A DNA stretch of 57,183 bases from an uncultured Bartonella sp. (GTDB taxonomy: Bacteria > Pseudomonadota > Alphaproteobacteria > Rhizobiales > Rhizobiaceae): the NCBI GenBank assembly GCA_943913205.1, contig CALTWN010000003.1, positions 1 to 57,183 on the forward strand, read 5' to 3'. The notes beneath the pieces are model-generated. The model had not been told where the DNA came from, ran no database searches, and saw nothing but the letters and a program-made list of their open reading frames with translations. Made by a program: the position numbers and the translations under genes. Positions 17,832 through 26,771 of the stretch are shown here, piece after piece (positions within the stretch are counted from its first letter, which is position 1; each line of letters begins with the position of its first letter).

Positions 17832-18929
17832 ATGCTTAATAACGCAAATGATATTATAACACTAGAAGCAGAAGCTTTAAATGCTATTGCTTCTAGTAAT
17901 AGTTGTGACGAAGTTGAAACTTTACGTATAAATTTTTTAGGTAAGAAGGGGCTTTTAACTGAGAAATTTAAAGCTCTCGGAAAAATGGAGGCTGAACAGC
18001 GTACTATTTTTGGAGCAGCTTTAAATAAAGCTAAAAACTCTATTTCTACTGCTATAGACAATAAAGTTACTAATTTTAAAGCGCTGGCAAAACAAGCAAA
18101 GCTAGAAGAAGAGCGCATAGATGTAACTCTTCCGATTTCTCCTTTACCCATTAATGAAGGTCGTATACATCCTCTTACCAAAGTTATTGAAGAGGTCATA
18201 GCCATATTTTCACATTATGGTTTTAGTGTTGCAACTGGCAATGATATAGAAACAGATTATTTTAATTTTGAAGCCTTGAATTTCCCGCCCGACCATCCTG
18301 CAAGGCAAATGCATGATACTTTTTTTATGTACTCATATGATGAAAATGGCAAAGCAAAATTGCTACGTACTCATACTTCGCCTGTACAAATACATGCTAT
18401 GCGATGCTCTGAACCTCCCATGCGTGTAATTATTCCTGGAAAAACTTATCGTATTGATGAAGATGCAACCCATTCACCTATGTTCCATCAATTAGAGGGT
18501 TTACTAATAGATGAAAAAGCAAATATTGCACAATTAAAATGGATTTTGGAAATGTTTTGTAAAACATTTTTTAACAGCTCTGCCCTTAAAATACGTTTTC
18601 GTCCTTCTTTTTTTCCTTTTACTCAACCTTCAATGGAGGTTGATGTTAATTGCTGTTATATTAATGATGAGCTTCAGATCGGGCAAGGTGATAAATGGCT
18701 GGAAATCTTAGGCTGTGGCATGGTACATCCTAATGTACTAAAAGCTGGCTATATAGATGAAACAAAATATCAAGGTTTTGCTTGGGGAGTTGGTATTGAG
18801 CGCTTAGCTATGCTAAAATATGGTATTAAAGATTTGCGCTCCTTTTTTAGTTCAAATGTATCTTGGCTTAAACATTATGGTTTTAAATCTTTTGCTTCTT
18901 TAGAATTATTAAGCAAAAATTACCTATAG
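17832..18929 (+). CDS. pheS: Phenylalanyl-tRNA synthetase alpha subunit
   Basis: Catalytic subunit of the (alpha-beta)2 PheRS, 365 residues. An N-terminal coiled coil (about 1-95) precedes the class II core with motif 2 (GKTYRIDEDATHSPMFHQLE), FRPSFFPFTQPSMEVDV and motif 3 (AWGVGIERLAMLKYGI). All expected catalytic segments are present and length is normal. The gene begins 13 bases after rplT and runs on into pheT after 9 bases. Confidence 0.97.
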   Translation: MLNNANDIITLEAEALNAIASSNSCDEVETLRINFLGKKGLLTEKFKALGKMEAEQRTIFGAALNKAKNSISTAIDNKVTNFKALAKQAKLEEERIDVTLPISPLPINEGRIHPLTKVIEEVIAIFSHYGFSVATGNDIETDYFNFEALNFPPDHPARQMHDTFFMYSYDENGKAKLLRTHTSPVQIHAMRCSEPPMRVIIPGKTYRIDEDATHSPMFHQLEGLLIDEKANIAQLKWILEMFCKTFFNSSALKIRFRPSFFPFTQPSMEVDVNCCYINDELQIGQGDKWLEILGCGMVHPNVLKAGYIDETKYQGFAWGVGIERLAMLKYGIKDLRSFFSSNVSWLKHYGFKSFASLELLSKNYL

Positions 18930-18938
18930 GTATTATTT

Positions 18939-21215
18939 ATGAAATTCACCCTTAATTGGCTAAAATCTTTCTTAAAAACCCAGGCCAGCTTAAATGAGAT
19001 ATCTGATATTTTAACAAATATTGGGTTAGAGGTAGAATCTGTTGAACACAGAGATAGTTTAAATAAACTTACCATAGCAAAAATTATAGAAGCTAAGCCT
19101 CATGCCGACGCTGACAAGCTACAAATATTAAAAGTAGATATTGGCACAGGAGAAATGATACAAATTGTATGCGGTGCAAAAAATGCTAAGGAAGGCTTAA
19201 TAGGTGTTTTAGCTCCTATAGATACTTATTTACCTTATATAGATATTACCATAAAAAAAAGTAAAATTCGTGGCGTCGAAAGTATGGGTATGATGTGCTC
19301 TTGTGAAGAGATAGGAGTTTCACCTGAATTTTTGGCAAGTAACAATAGTGGTATAATTGAGCTAGATGAAAATGCACCTATAGGGTTAAGTTTTATAGAA
19401 TATTGTGGCATAGATACTAGTCCGGTTATTGATATCGCTATTACGCCAAATCGCGGAGATTGCTGTAGCGTTTATGGTATTGCACGTGATTTAGCGGCTA
19501 CTAATATCGGAGAATTGATTGCTATAAATGATGAGCAGACAAAAGGGTGGCCTGGTAGATTAGAAGCTATAGGCATAAACTCATATAATAATTTTGCTAC
19601 TTACTTAACTTTATCATATGGTATTCCTGTAATTGCTTTAGATAAAGATGTAATAGAAGGCGAAGTTATTCTACAAAAATTAGAGGTGGATACAAGTTTT
19701 ATAGCTGAAGATGGCAAAAATTATGTTGCACCCGAGCAAAGCTTAGTTTTAAAAGATAATAAAAATATAATTGCTATAGCTGGTATTACAGCCACCGAAA
19801 AAGCAAAATGCACAAATAACACCAAAAATATTTTATTAACCATCATACAATCTCATCCAGAACTAATTGCTAAAACATCCACGCAAATGGGTATAGCTAA
19901 CCATTGTAGCTATAGGTATGAACGTGGAATAGATAAAGCAACTATTATTTTACCGCAAATAGAAAATCATAGTTGTTTTTATAAAGAATATGAAACCTAT
20001 AGAGTTAAACATATTGGGATTGAACCAACAAAAATAATAAATTATTTGGGTAACATCATATCTATCGAGCAATGTATTGCAATTTTAAAGCAATTGGGCT
20101 TTAAAATTTTACAGCAAAACGAACAAATATTAGAGATTATTGTACCTAGTTGGCGAAATGATATAGAGCTAGATGTAGATGTAATTAGTGAAATTATGCG
20201 TATATATGGCTTACAGAATATTAAACCAGAAATATTACCTTATATAAAGCAAGTTAATGTAATAAAAAACAATGACCGGCATAAAAAAATATTTAATAGC
20301 TCAGTATATGATAGTTTAAAGGCCAAAAATATTATGGCAGGTTGCGGTTTCATTGAGCTTATAAATTGGTCTTTTATAAGCGAAAAACAAGCTATGCATT
20401 TTAATGGTGGATGCAAAGAACTGAAATTACAAAATCCAATTGCAAATAATAAAAGCGATATGCGGCCCTCATTACTGCCTGAATTATTAAATGCAGCTAG
20501 CCATAACGTAGCTCGTGGCAACAAAAATCTTGCATTTTTTGAAGTATCTCACATTTACAAAGATAGTAATAGTCAAATGTTAAATGTAGCTGCTATCAGA
20601 AAGGGCGAGGCTAGCTTTGGGGTAGGAGATAGAAATTGGCGTAATAAAGGAAATATGGTAGATATTTTTGATGCAAAGCGCGATGTTATAGCTTTATTAC
20701 AAGGATTTAATCTTGATATAAATAAAATGTCTTTTGAAAATACAATGCCAAATTATTACCATCCAGGACGCAGCGCTGCTTTAAAATATGCAAATGAAAT
20801 TTTAGGATATTTTGGCGAGCTTCATCCAGATACATTAGAATTTATGAATTTAGATAATCCTTTATGTGCCTTTGAAGTAGATTTAGATAAAATTGTGAAA
20901 TATAGCAATAATAAATTACACAAATATAAAGAAAGATTGCATCAAACTATTTATAGAGATTTTGCTTTTATCGTAGATAAGCATCAACCAGCTATAGATA
21001 TTCAAAAAATTGCTTTGAAACAAAGTAAATTTATTGATACTACGAAAATTTTTGATGTTTATATCGGCGAAAATATTGGTAAAGATAAAAAATCTTTAGG
21101 TTTAGAAATTTCATTAACACCTGACAAAAATTTAACTTCGGAAGAAATTGATGAAATTTGCCAAAAAATAATTAATGAAGTTAAAGAAAAAACCAACGCA
21201 ACATTACGCTTTTAA
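18939..21215 (+). CDS. pheT: Phenylalanyl-tRNA synthetase beta subunit, eroded editing domain
   Basis: Large PheRS subunit, 758 residues against roughly 800 in relatives. An N-terminal tRNA-binding EMAP-like domain (about 42-150), B1 (ITPNRGDCCSVYGIARDLAA), B5 (VPSWRNDIELDVDVISEIMRIYG), the class II-like core and a C-terminal anticodon-binding FDX-ACB domain are recognisable. The B3/B4 editing region (about 186-300) is compressed by some 35-40 residues and lacks the usual VVDxTNY and PLHxFD motifs (now PVIALD). The GxMGG loop is replaced by GITAT. Aminoacylation should persist; removal of mischarged Tyr-tRNA(Phe) is probably lost. Confidence 0.93.
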   Translation: MKFTLNWLKSFLKTQASLNEISDILTNIGLEVESVEHRDSLNKLTIAKIIEAKPHADADKLQILKVDIGTGEMIQIVCGAKNAKEGLIGVLAPIDTYLPYIDITIKKSKIRGVESMGMMCSCEEIGVSPEFLASNNSGIIELDENAPIGLSFIEYCGIDTSPVIDIAITPNRGDCCSVYGIARDLAATNIGELIAINDEQTKGWPGRLEAIGINSYNNFATYLTLSYGIPVIALDKDVIEGEVILQKLEVDTSFIAEDGKNYVAPEQSLVLKDNKNIIAIAGITATEKAKCTNNTKNILLTIIQSHPELIAKTSTQMGIANHCSYRYERGIDKATIILPQIENHSCFYKEYETYRVKHIGIEPTKIINYLGNIISIEQCIAILKQLGFKILQQNEQILEIIVPSWRNDIELDVDVISEIMRIYGLQNIKPEILPYIKQVNVIKNNDRHKKIFNSSVYDSLKAKNIMAGCGFIELINWSFISEKQAMHFNGGCKELKLQNPIANNKSDMRPSLLPELLNAASHNVARGNKNLAFFEVSHIYKDSNSQMLNVAAIRKGEASFGVGDRNWRNKGNMVDIFDAKRDVIALLQGFNLDINKMSFENTMPNYYHPGRSAALKYANEILGYFGELHPDTLEFMNLDNPLCAFEVDLDKIVKYSNNKLHKYKERLHQTIYRDFAFIVDKHQPAIDIQKIALKQSKFIDTTKIFDVYIGENIGKDKKSLGLEISLTPDKNLTSEEIDEICQKIINEVKEKTNATLRF

Positions 21216-21253
21216 ACTTTAAAAAGCCTACACCCATAAACAAAACCTAATTT

Positions 21254-21282
21254 AAAAAAAACGCCCGAGCAAAGCCCAGGCG
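21254..21282 (-). terminator. Strong intrinsic terminator on the minus strand
   Basis: Read on the minus strand, CGCCTGGGCTTTGCTCGGGCG (21282 to 21262) folds into a 9-base-pair hairpin with a TTT loop and two G-T pairs, followed at once by eight Ts (21261-21254). It would end transcription coming from dapE or from a small RNA between dapE and this point. The downstream side faces the convergent pheT gene. Confidence 0.82.
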
Positions 21283-21350
21283 GTAAAATTACAAAAGGAG
21301 TCTAAAATGTTACTATGAGAACGGCAATTTACAATATTGCCTTTTGCCGT
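21254..21350 (-). ncRNA. Candidate small RNA downstream of dapE
   Basis: The 204-base gap between pheT and dapE holds, on the minus strand, a hairpin AACGGCA/TGCCGTT (about 21340-21310) that can alternatively pair as GGCAAT/ATTGCC. A single-stranded linker reading CATTTTAGACTCCTTTTG follows, and then the intrinsic terminator at 21282-21254. The linker is complementary to an ideal ribosome-binding site plus start codon (AAAAGGAGTCTAAAATG), a property of trans-acting small RNAs. No convincing promoter was found, so it could be a processed dapE 3' end. The 5' limit is a guess. Confidence 0.4.
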
Positions 21351-21419
21351 TTCAAAAATATAATCAAAAGATATATTTTTGCAGAACGATTTCAACGACT
21401 GCCAATATAGCATAGTTAA

Positions 21420-22595
21420 CTATTGCCTGTCAAGGTTTTTTAAAAAATTATAATATATTTCAGTTAACTTCTCTAACTCATTAATATTTACAGCTTCATT
21501 TACTTTATGCATTAGCGTGCCGCATAATCCAAATTCTACTACAGGACAATAATTTTTGATAAAACGTGCATCTGAAGTTCCACCACCTGTATCTAATTTT
21601 GCATTTATATTTGTACTTTTTAAAATAGCTTCTTGAAGTGATTCTACAAGTAAATCATTTTCAGTTATAAAACTTTCGCTGTAGTTTTCACCCCATTTTA
21701 TAATTATATCGCCATCATTTTTAATATTTAATTCATTTAATATATGGTTTTTTAATTTTTTAACATTCCATAAATCGTTAAACCTTATATTAAACTGAGC
21801 TCTAGCACTACCAGGAATAATATTATTAACCTCGCCACCACTTAAAATTTGCGTTATCTCTAAATTAGAGGGCTGAAATAATTTGCTACCATTATCTAAC
21901 TTAATTTGTGATAATTTAACAATATACGGTAAAATCTTTTTTGCGGCATTTTCAGCTTTATCTTGATAAGCCACATGCCCACTAATGCCGTGAGCCTCTA
22001 AAACACCACTAAGGCTACCCCTTCTCCCTATTTTGATAGTATCGCCTAATTTTTCTTTACAAGTAGGTTCGCCAACTATAGCTATATCCCATCGCACACC
22101 TTTAGCAAACATATGCTGCATTAATTTTACGGTACCATTTATACCAGGCCCCTCTTCATCGCCAGTTATCGCTAGCGATATTGTGCCAACTTGCTGGTCT
22201 CTTTCTAAGCGCGCTACAGCCGCAATAAAGCAAGCTATGCCGCCTTTCATATCTTGAGCGCCTCGTCCATAAATATAATTATTTTCAATAATTCCTGCAA
22301 AGGGAGGGTGCTTCCACAATTCAAGCTGAGGTGTAGGAACTACATCACTATGGCCAGCAAATAAAAAATGCGGTGATGCATTTTCTTCAGCCGCCCTTCT
22401 AGTTGCGTATAAATTTGAAACTTCACCAAATATAGAAACTTCAGTATCAAAACCTAAATCTTTTAGCCAAGATTCAATTAAAGTTTGGACCCCATTATCT
22501 AATGGGGTTATTGACTCACATTGCAACAATTTTTGTAACAATAAAGTAGGGTTTTTTAAAATATTATGGCACAAGGTAATAATGTTCCCATTCAC
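21420..22595 (-). CDS. dapE: Succinyl-diaminopimelate desuccinylase
   Basis: M20-family zinc peptidase of the lysine/meso-diaminopimelate pathway, about 391 residues. Metal and catalytic motifs are LFAGHSDVVP, GRGAQDMKGG, ITGDEEGPGINGT and, at the C-terminus, GGTSDARF and CGTLMHKVNE. The start is uncertain: GTG at 22595 (used here) overlaps the upstream DUF930 gene by 32 bases, while TTG at 22574 would overlap less; neither has a clear ribosome site. dapD lies 10 kb away rather than adjacent. Confidence 0.93.
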   Translation of the reverse strand: MNGNIITLCHNILKNPTLLLQKLLQCESITPLDNGVQTLIESWLKDLGFDTEVSIFGEVSNLYATRRAAEENASPHFLFAGHSDVVPTPQLELWKHPPFAGIIENNYIYGRGAQDMKGGIACFIAAVARLERDQQVGTISLAITGDEEGPGINGTVKLMQHMFAKGVRWDIAIVGEPTCKEKLGDTIKIGRRGSLSGVLEAHGISGHVAYQDKAENAAKKILPYIVKLSQIKLDNGSKLFQPSNLEITQILSGGEVNNIIPGSARAQFNIRFNDLWNVKKLKNHILNELNIKNDGDIIIKWGENYSESFITENDLLVESLQEAILKSTNINAKLDTGGGTSDARFIKNYCPVVEFGLCGTLMHKVNEAVNINELEKLTEIYYNFLKNLDRQ

Positions 22596-22950
22596 TTCTT
22601 GGTACTATCTTACCTATATTGTAAGTAAAGCTTTTTATGTCGAGTTTATCGTCAGTAGTTGTGCAGATAAATGCTAAATGATACCAGTTATTATGAGATC
22701 TAAAAGCTGCACCGGGCGCTTTAATAATATTACCATTTATTACTGGCTCAGCAAAACTATAAGCTATAGCTTTATCGGGCGCATATTTATGTAAGCTAGC
22801 TATTATTTCCATAGCTGCTATATCACAACGTTGTTCTAACCTTGTATTGGGATCTAATTTTTTTAATTCTTGGCGCAATAACGCAGATATAGCATAAACC
22901 TGGTTTACGTAAAATAACAAAAAAACCAAAGCTACAAAATATTTTCTCAT
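22564..22950 (-). CDS. DUF930 domain protein, exported
   Basis: A 128-residue protein with a signal peptide (about 1-20, ending VYA). The DUF930 pattern follows: LKKLDPNTRLEQRCDIAAM, ApGAAFRS-like APGAAFRSHNNWYHLAF and a C-terminal IGKIVPRSEWEHYYL. Function is unknown. Proteins of this family commonly sit beside dapE in Rhizobiales, and here the two genes overlap, which suggests co-expression. Two Cys residues (one in RCD, one in FIC) could form a disulfide in the periplasm. Confidence 0.8.
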   Translation of the reverse strand: MRKYFVALVFLLFYVNQVYAISALLRQELKKLDPNTRLEQRCDIAAMEIIASLHKYAPDKAIAYSFAEPVINGNIIKAPGAAFRSHNNWYHLAFICTTTDDKLDIKSFTYNIGKIVPRSEWEHYYLVP

Positions 22951-23008
22951 TTTTAAACATCCACCTAATATTCAAATGATACCATATTTTATAAAATAAA
23001 TAATTAAT

Positions 23009-23470
23009 TTAAGCTACATCTATATTAGGAATACGTAATATTTGCCCAGCAAACAAATCGTCTGGCTGAGACATCATAGGTTTATTTGCTTCAAATATAA
23101 TTTTATATTTGTCGCCATGAGTCACACCATATATTTTTTCTGCTATTGTCCAAAGGCTATCTTTTGGCTTTACTTCATAAAATCTTGTTACTTTATTTGG
23201 TACAACACTGCTGACTACATAAAGATCGCAAGTATTTACTTTGCTTATTCCTTTAATATTTCCTAAAAATAAAACAATTCTTTCTAAAATAGACTGATCA
23301 GGAACTTTGCCAGAAACATAAATAGTATCATCTTTTAGATTTATGTTTAAAGGTTCTAAATTTAGCTTAAGACTATCTAAGTTTTTTTGTAAAATGTTAC
23401 AAAAATTAGTTTCGTCTTTTTGATTTACTACTTCGCGACCAGCATCTTTTACAAAAGAATATTCAGCCAT
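23009..23470 (-). CDS. kbp: BON-LysM protein, potassium-binding Kbp (YgaU)-like
   Basis: A 153-residue protein with the order and length of E. coli Kbp: an N-terminal FVKDAGRE segment, a BON domain (about 25-85, DDTIYVSGKVPDQ) and a C-terminal LysM domain (about 97-150). The LysM reads YEVKPKDSLWTIAEKIYG and ends IIFEANKPM and GQILRIP. There is no signal peptide, so it is likely cytoplasmic, as Kbp is. ATG 23470 is preceded by TAAGGAG. It lies between DUF930 and dnaJ, with a separate leader on each side. Confidence 0.85.
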   Translation of the reverse strand: MAEYSFVKDAGREVVNQKDETNFCNILQKNLDSLKLNLEPLNINLKDDTIYVSGKVPDQSILERIVLFLGNIKGISKVNTCDLYVVSSVVPNKVTRFYEVKPKDSLWTIAEKIYGVTHGDKYKIIFEANKPMMSQPDDLFAGQILRIPNIDVA

Positions 23471-23515
23471 ACCATCTCCTTAAATAAGAGAATATAGTGT
23501 ATAGCTGAATATTTT

Positions 23516-24652
23516 CTATAATTGTTTAAAAAAATCACGCATTTTATTGAAAAAACCACTACTATTTGGGCTATTATCATTTTGTGATAAATTATCAAAT
23601 TCTTGTAGCAACTCTACTTGCCTTACACTAAGATTTTGCGGTGTTTCTACATTTAATTGTATGTATAAATCGCCATAACCAGCCCGTTGCAAATGTGGCA
23701 TGCCTTCGCCTCGCAAGCAAAGCTTCTTACCATTTTGAATGCCACTTGGTATTTTAACCTGATGTTTCTTTCCACTAAGCATAGTAATTTCTATAGAATC
23801 GCCAAGTGCTGCTTTTATCATGCTTATTGGCACATTACAGTAAAGATCTACACCATCTCGTACAAATAATTTATGATCTTTTACATTTATAAAAACGTAT
23901 AAATCGCCGCTTTGGGCTCCATGTAAACCAGCTTCTCCCTCACCAGATAAACGCAATCTGGTGCCTTGAGAAACGCCTTTTGGCACTGTAACTTTTATAA
24001 AGCGTTTTTGATCTACGCGCCCTGTACCACTACAAGATTTACAAGGATTCTTTATTATCTTTCCTGTACCATGGCAATAACCACACGGTCTTTCTATTGC
24101 AAAAAACCCTTGTTGAACTCTTTGTACACCGCGCCCAGAACAATGAGTGCAAGTTTCTATTTTACTATTATCGCTACTGCCACTACCATTACAATTTTCA
24201 CAAGTTGTTGGCGCTTTAATTTCTATATTTCTTTCAATGCCTGTATATGCTTCTAATAAAGTTATAGTCATATTATATCGTAAATCTGCCCCACGTTGCT
24301 GCGACCTACCAGCCCCAGAGCTAAAACCTGAGGCACCTCCACCCATGATATCGCCAAACATTTCTCCAAATATATCAGCAAAACCACTAAAGTTGCTACT
24401 AGTAAATCCGCTAAAGCCTCCGCCTGAAGCATTAAAAGCATCATGTCCATATCTGTCATAGGCAGCGCGTTTTTGTGGATCTTTTAAAACCTCATACGCC
24501 TCTCCTAATTCTTTAAACTTTTGTTCGGCTAATTTATCTCCAGGATTTTTATCAGGATGATATTTCATAGCTAAACGTCTAAATGCCGATTTTATAGTTC
24601 CGTCGCTACTATCGCGCTCAACGCCCAAAACTTCATAATAATCTATTTTCAT
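23516..24652 (-). CDS. dnaJ: Chaperone DnaJ
   Basis: Full-length Hsp40 of 378 residues. A J domain with the HPD tripeptide (KYHPDKNPGD), a Gly/Phe-rich linker (about 75-110), four CxxCxGxG zinc repeats (CENCNGSG, CTHCSGRG, CGYCHGTG, CKSCSGTG) and the C-terminal substrate-binding domain are all intact. It follows dnaK after 77 bases on the same strand and probably shares its heat-shock transcript. It stimulates the DnaK ATPase and delivers clients. Confidence 0.97.
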   Translation of the reverse strand: MKIDYYEVLGVERDSSDGTIKSAFRRLAMKYHPDKNPGDKLAEQKFKELGEAYEVLKDPQKRAAYDRYGHDAFNASGGGFSGFTSSNFSGFADIFGEMFGDIMGGGASGFSSGAGRSQQRGADLRYNMTITLLEAYTGIERNIEIKAPTTCENCNGSGSSDNSKIETCTHCSGRGVQRVQQGFFAIERPCGYCHGTGKIIKNPCKSCSGTGRVDQKRFIKVTVPKGVSQGTRLRLSGEGEAGLHGAQSGDLYVFINVKDHKLFVRDGVDLYCNVPISMIKAALGDSIEITMLSGKKHQVKIPSGIQNGKKLCLRGEGMPHLQRAGYGDLYIQLNVETPQNLSVRQVELLQEFDNLSQNDNSPNSSGFFNKMRDFFKQL

Positions 24653-24729
24653 AACTGCTTACTTTGATTTAACAATAAGTAAAAAGGACACAATAAAATA
24701 AGCGCCCTTTTAGGTTTGTATAGTTTAAA

Positions 24730-26631
24730 TTATTTATGATCTTCTACCTCTTCAAAAGTGGCATCAACTACATCATCTTCTTTGGCTGCGTTTGCCGTGG
24801 ATTGCTCAGCATTAGGTTCTTCTGACTTACTTGCTTCATAAATAGCCTGTCCTAATTTCATACTAGCTTGTTCTAAAGCTGATTTTTTTTCTTTTATCTG
24901 CTCAGCATCGCCGGCTTCAAGTACTTGCTTCAAATCTTCAATAGCTGTTTTAATAGAATTTTTATCTTCTTCGCTTACTTTATCGCCATGCTCTTGTAAA
25001 GATTTTTCTGCGCTATGTATTAAACTTTCCGCTTGGTTTTTAACCTCTACTTCTTCACGACGTTTTTTATCGCTTTCAGCATTTTGTTCAGCTTCCTTCA
25101 CCATTTTTTGTATATCTTCATCTGACAAACCACCAGAAGCTTGTATTTTAACCTGATGCTCTTTTCCCGTTCCTTTATCTTTAGCAGAAACATTTACAAT
25201 ACCATTTGCATCAATATCAAATGTAACTTCAATTTGTGGAATACCCCGGGGCGCAGGTGCTATCCCTACAAGGTCAAATTGTGCAAGAAGCTTATTATCT
25301 GCGGCCATTTCTCGCTCACCTTGTGAAACACGTATTGTCACCGCCGACTGATTATCTTCAGCTGTAGAAAAAACCTGAGATTTTTTAGTTGGAATAGTTG
25401 TATTGCGCTCTATAAGCCGCGTAAATACACCACCCAATGTTTCAATGCCAAGCGATAATGGCGTGACATCTAGTAATAAAACATCCTTAACATCGCCTTG
25501 TAGAACACCTGCTTGAATAGCTGCACCCATAGCAACAACTTCATCTGGGTTAACACCTTTATGAGGCTCTTTACCGAAAAATTGTTTAACTACCTCTTGA
25601 ATTTTTGGCATACGTGTCATACCGCCAACTAGCACAACCTCATCAACACCGCCTGTACTTACACCCGCATCTTTAAGCGCGGCTTTACAAGGCTCTATAG
25701 TGCGTTGCACTAGATCATCAACCAAAGATTCAAATTTAGCCCTAGTTAATTTTATAGCCAAGTGTTTTGGTCCACTTGCATCTGCAGTTATGAATGGTAG
25801 GTTAATTTCTGTTTGAGTAGAGCTAGATAATTCTATTTTTGCTTTTTCGGCAGCTTCTTTTAAACGTTGCAAGGCCAATTTATCATTTTTAAGATCAATA
25901 GCTTGGTCTTTTTTAAATTCGTCTACTAAATAATTCACCAGGCGCATATCAAAATCTTCACCACCTAAGAATGTATCACCATTGGTGGATTTAACCTCAA
26001 AAACTCCATCACCTATTTCAAGGATAGAAACGTCAAACGTACCCCCACCCAAATCATATACTGCAATAGTTTTACCTTCTTTTTTTTCTAAACCATAAGC
26101 AAGCGCTGCAGCTGTAGGCTCGTTTATAATACGTAAAACTTCTAAGCCAGCAATTTTACCTGCATCTTTTGTTGCTTGGCGCTGTGCATCGTTAAAATAA
26201 GCTGGCACTGTGATAACAGCTTGGCTTACTGTTTCGCCTAGATAAGATTCAGCTGTTTCTTTCATTTTTTGTAATATCATTGCTGATATTTGTGAAGGTG
26301 AATATTTTTTCCCTTGAGCCTCTACCCAGGCATCACCATTATCGCCTTTTTCAATTTTATAAGGCACTAACTCTTTATCTTTTTTAACTGCAGCATCGTC
26401 AAAACGTCTACCTATAAGGCGTTTTACCGCAAAAATTGTGCCTTCTGGATTTGTAACCGCCTGTCTTTTAGCTGGTTGGCCCACTAAACGCTCATCACCG
26501 TCTGTAAATGCCAAAATAGATGGTGTTGTACGTGCGCCTTCAGCATTTTCAATAACCTTAGCTGTTCCGTCATCCATTACAGCTACACATGAGTTTGTAG
26601 TTCCTAAGTCTATACCGATAATTTTAGCCAT
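24730..26631 (-). CDS. dnaK: Chaperone DnaK (Hsp70)
   Basis: Hsp70 chaperone, 633 residues, beginning MAKIIGIDLGTTNSCVAV. The nucleotide-binding domain carries the usual phosphate and adenosine motifs (AVYDLGGGTFDVS, VVLVGGMTRMPKIQ), then the linker DVLLLDVTPLSLG and the substrate-binding domain, ending in an acidic tail (DDVVDATFEEVEDHK). A GGAGAAA ribosome site precedes the ATG and a heat-shock-type promoter lies just upstream. grpE is in another place in the window. Confidence 0.98.
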   Translation of the reverse strand: MAKIIGIDLGTTNSCVAVMDDGTAKVIENAEGARTTPSILAFTDGDERLVGQPAKRQAVTNPEGTIFAVKRLIGRRFDDAAVKKDKELVPYKIEKGDNGDAWVEAQGKKYSPSQISAMILQKMKETAESYLGETVSQAVITVPAYFNDAQRQATKDAGKIAGLEVLRIINEPTAAALAYGLEKKEGKTIAVYDLGGGTFDVSILEIGDGVFEVKSTNGDTFLGGEDFDMRLVNYLVDEFKKDQAIDLKNDKLALQRLKEAAEKAKIELSSSTQTEINLPFITADASGPKHLAIKLTRAKFESLVDDLVQRTIEPCKAALKDAGVSTGGVDEVVLVGGMTRMPKIQEVVKQFFGKEPHKGVNPDEVVAMGAAIQAGVLQGDVKDVLLLDVTPLSLGIETLGGVFTRLIERNTTIPTKKSQVFSTAEDNQSAVTIRVSQGEREMAADNKLLAQFDLVGIAPAPRGIPQIEVTFDIDANGIVNVSAKDKGTGKEHQVKIQASGGLSDEDIQKMVKEAEQNAESDKKRREEVEVKNQAESLIHSAEKSLQEHGDKVSEEDKNSIKTAIEDLKQVLEAGDAEQIKEKKSALEQASMKLGQAIYEASKSEEPNAEQSTANAAKEDDVVDATFEEVEDHK

Positions 26632-26662
26632 TAATATTTTCTCCTAATATCCGTTACAAATT

Positions 26663-26691
26663 ATATAAGTGTGTAACGCATCAAGTGCAAG
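26663..26691 (-). promoter_or_regulatory. Sigma-32-type (RpoH) promoter of dnaK
   Basis: Read on the minus strand, CTTG (26691-26688) is followed after 18 bases by CTTATAT (26669-26663). This matches the alphaproteobacterial RpoH consensus CTTG-N17/18-CYTAT-T. Transcription would start near 26655, about 24 bases before the dnaK ATG. No CIRCE inverted repeat (the HrcA operator) is visible. The same DNA lies upstream of the divergent tamA start. Confidence 0.65.
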
Positions 26692-26771
26692 TTTTTACAA
26701 CAAAAAGGATAAAATTTATTTACCTTTTTAAAATATACTATATAAAAAGCCTTGCTTACTTAGGATTTATT

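Noticed and set aside
24147..24461. Open frames on both strands inside dnaJ
   Set aside because: They are shadows of the Gly/Phe and zinc-repeat region of dnaJ, which is complete.
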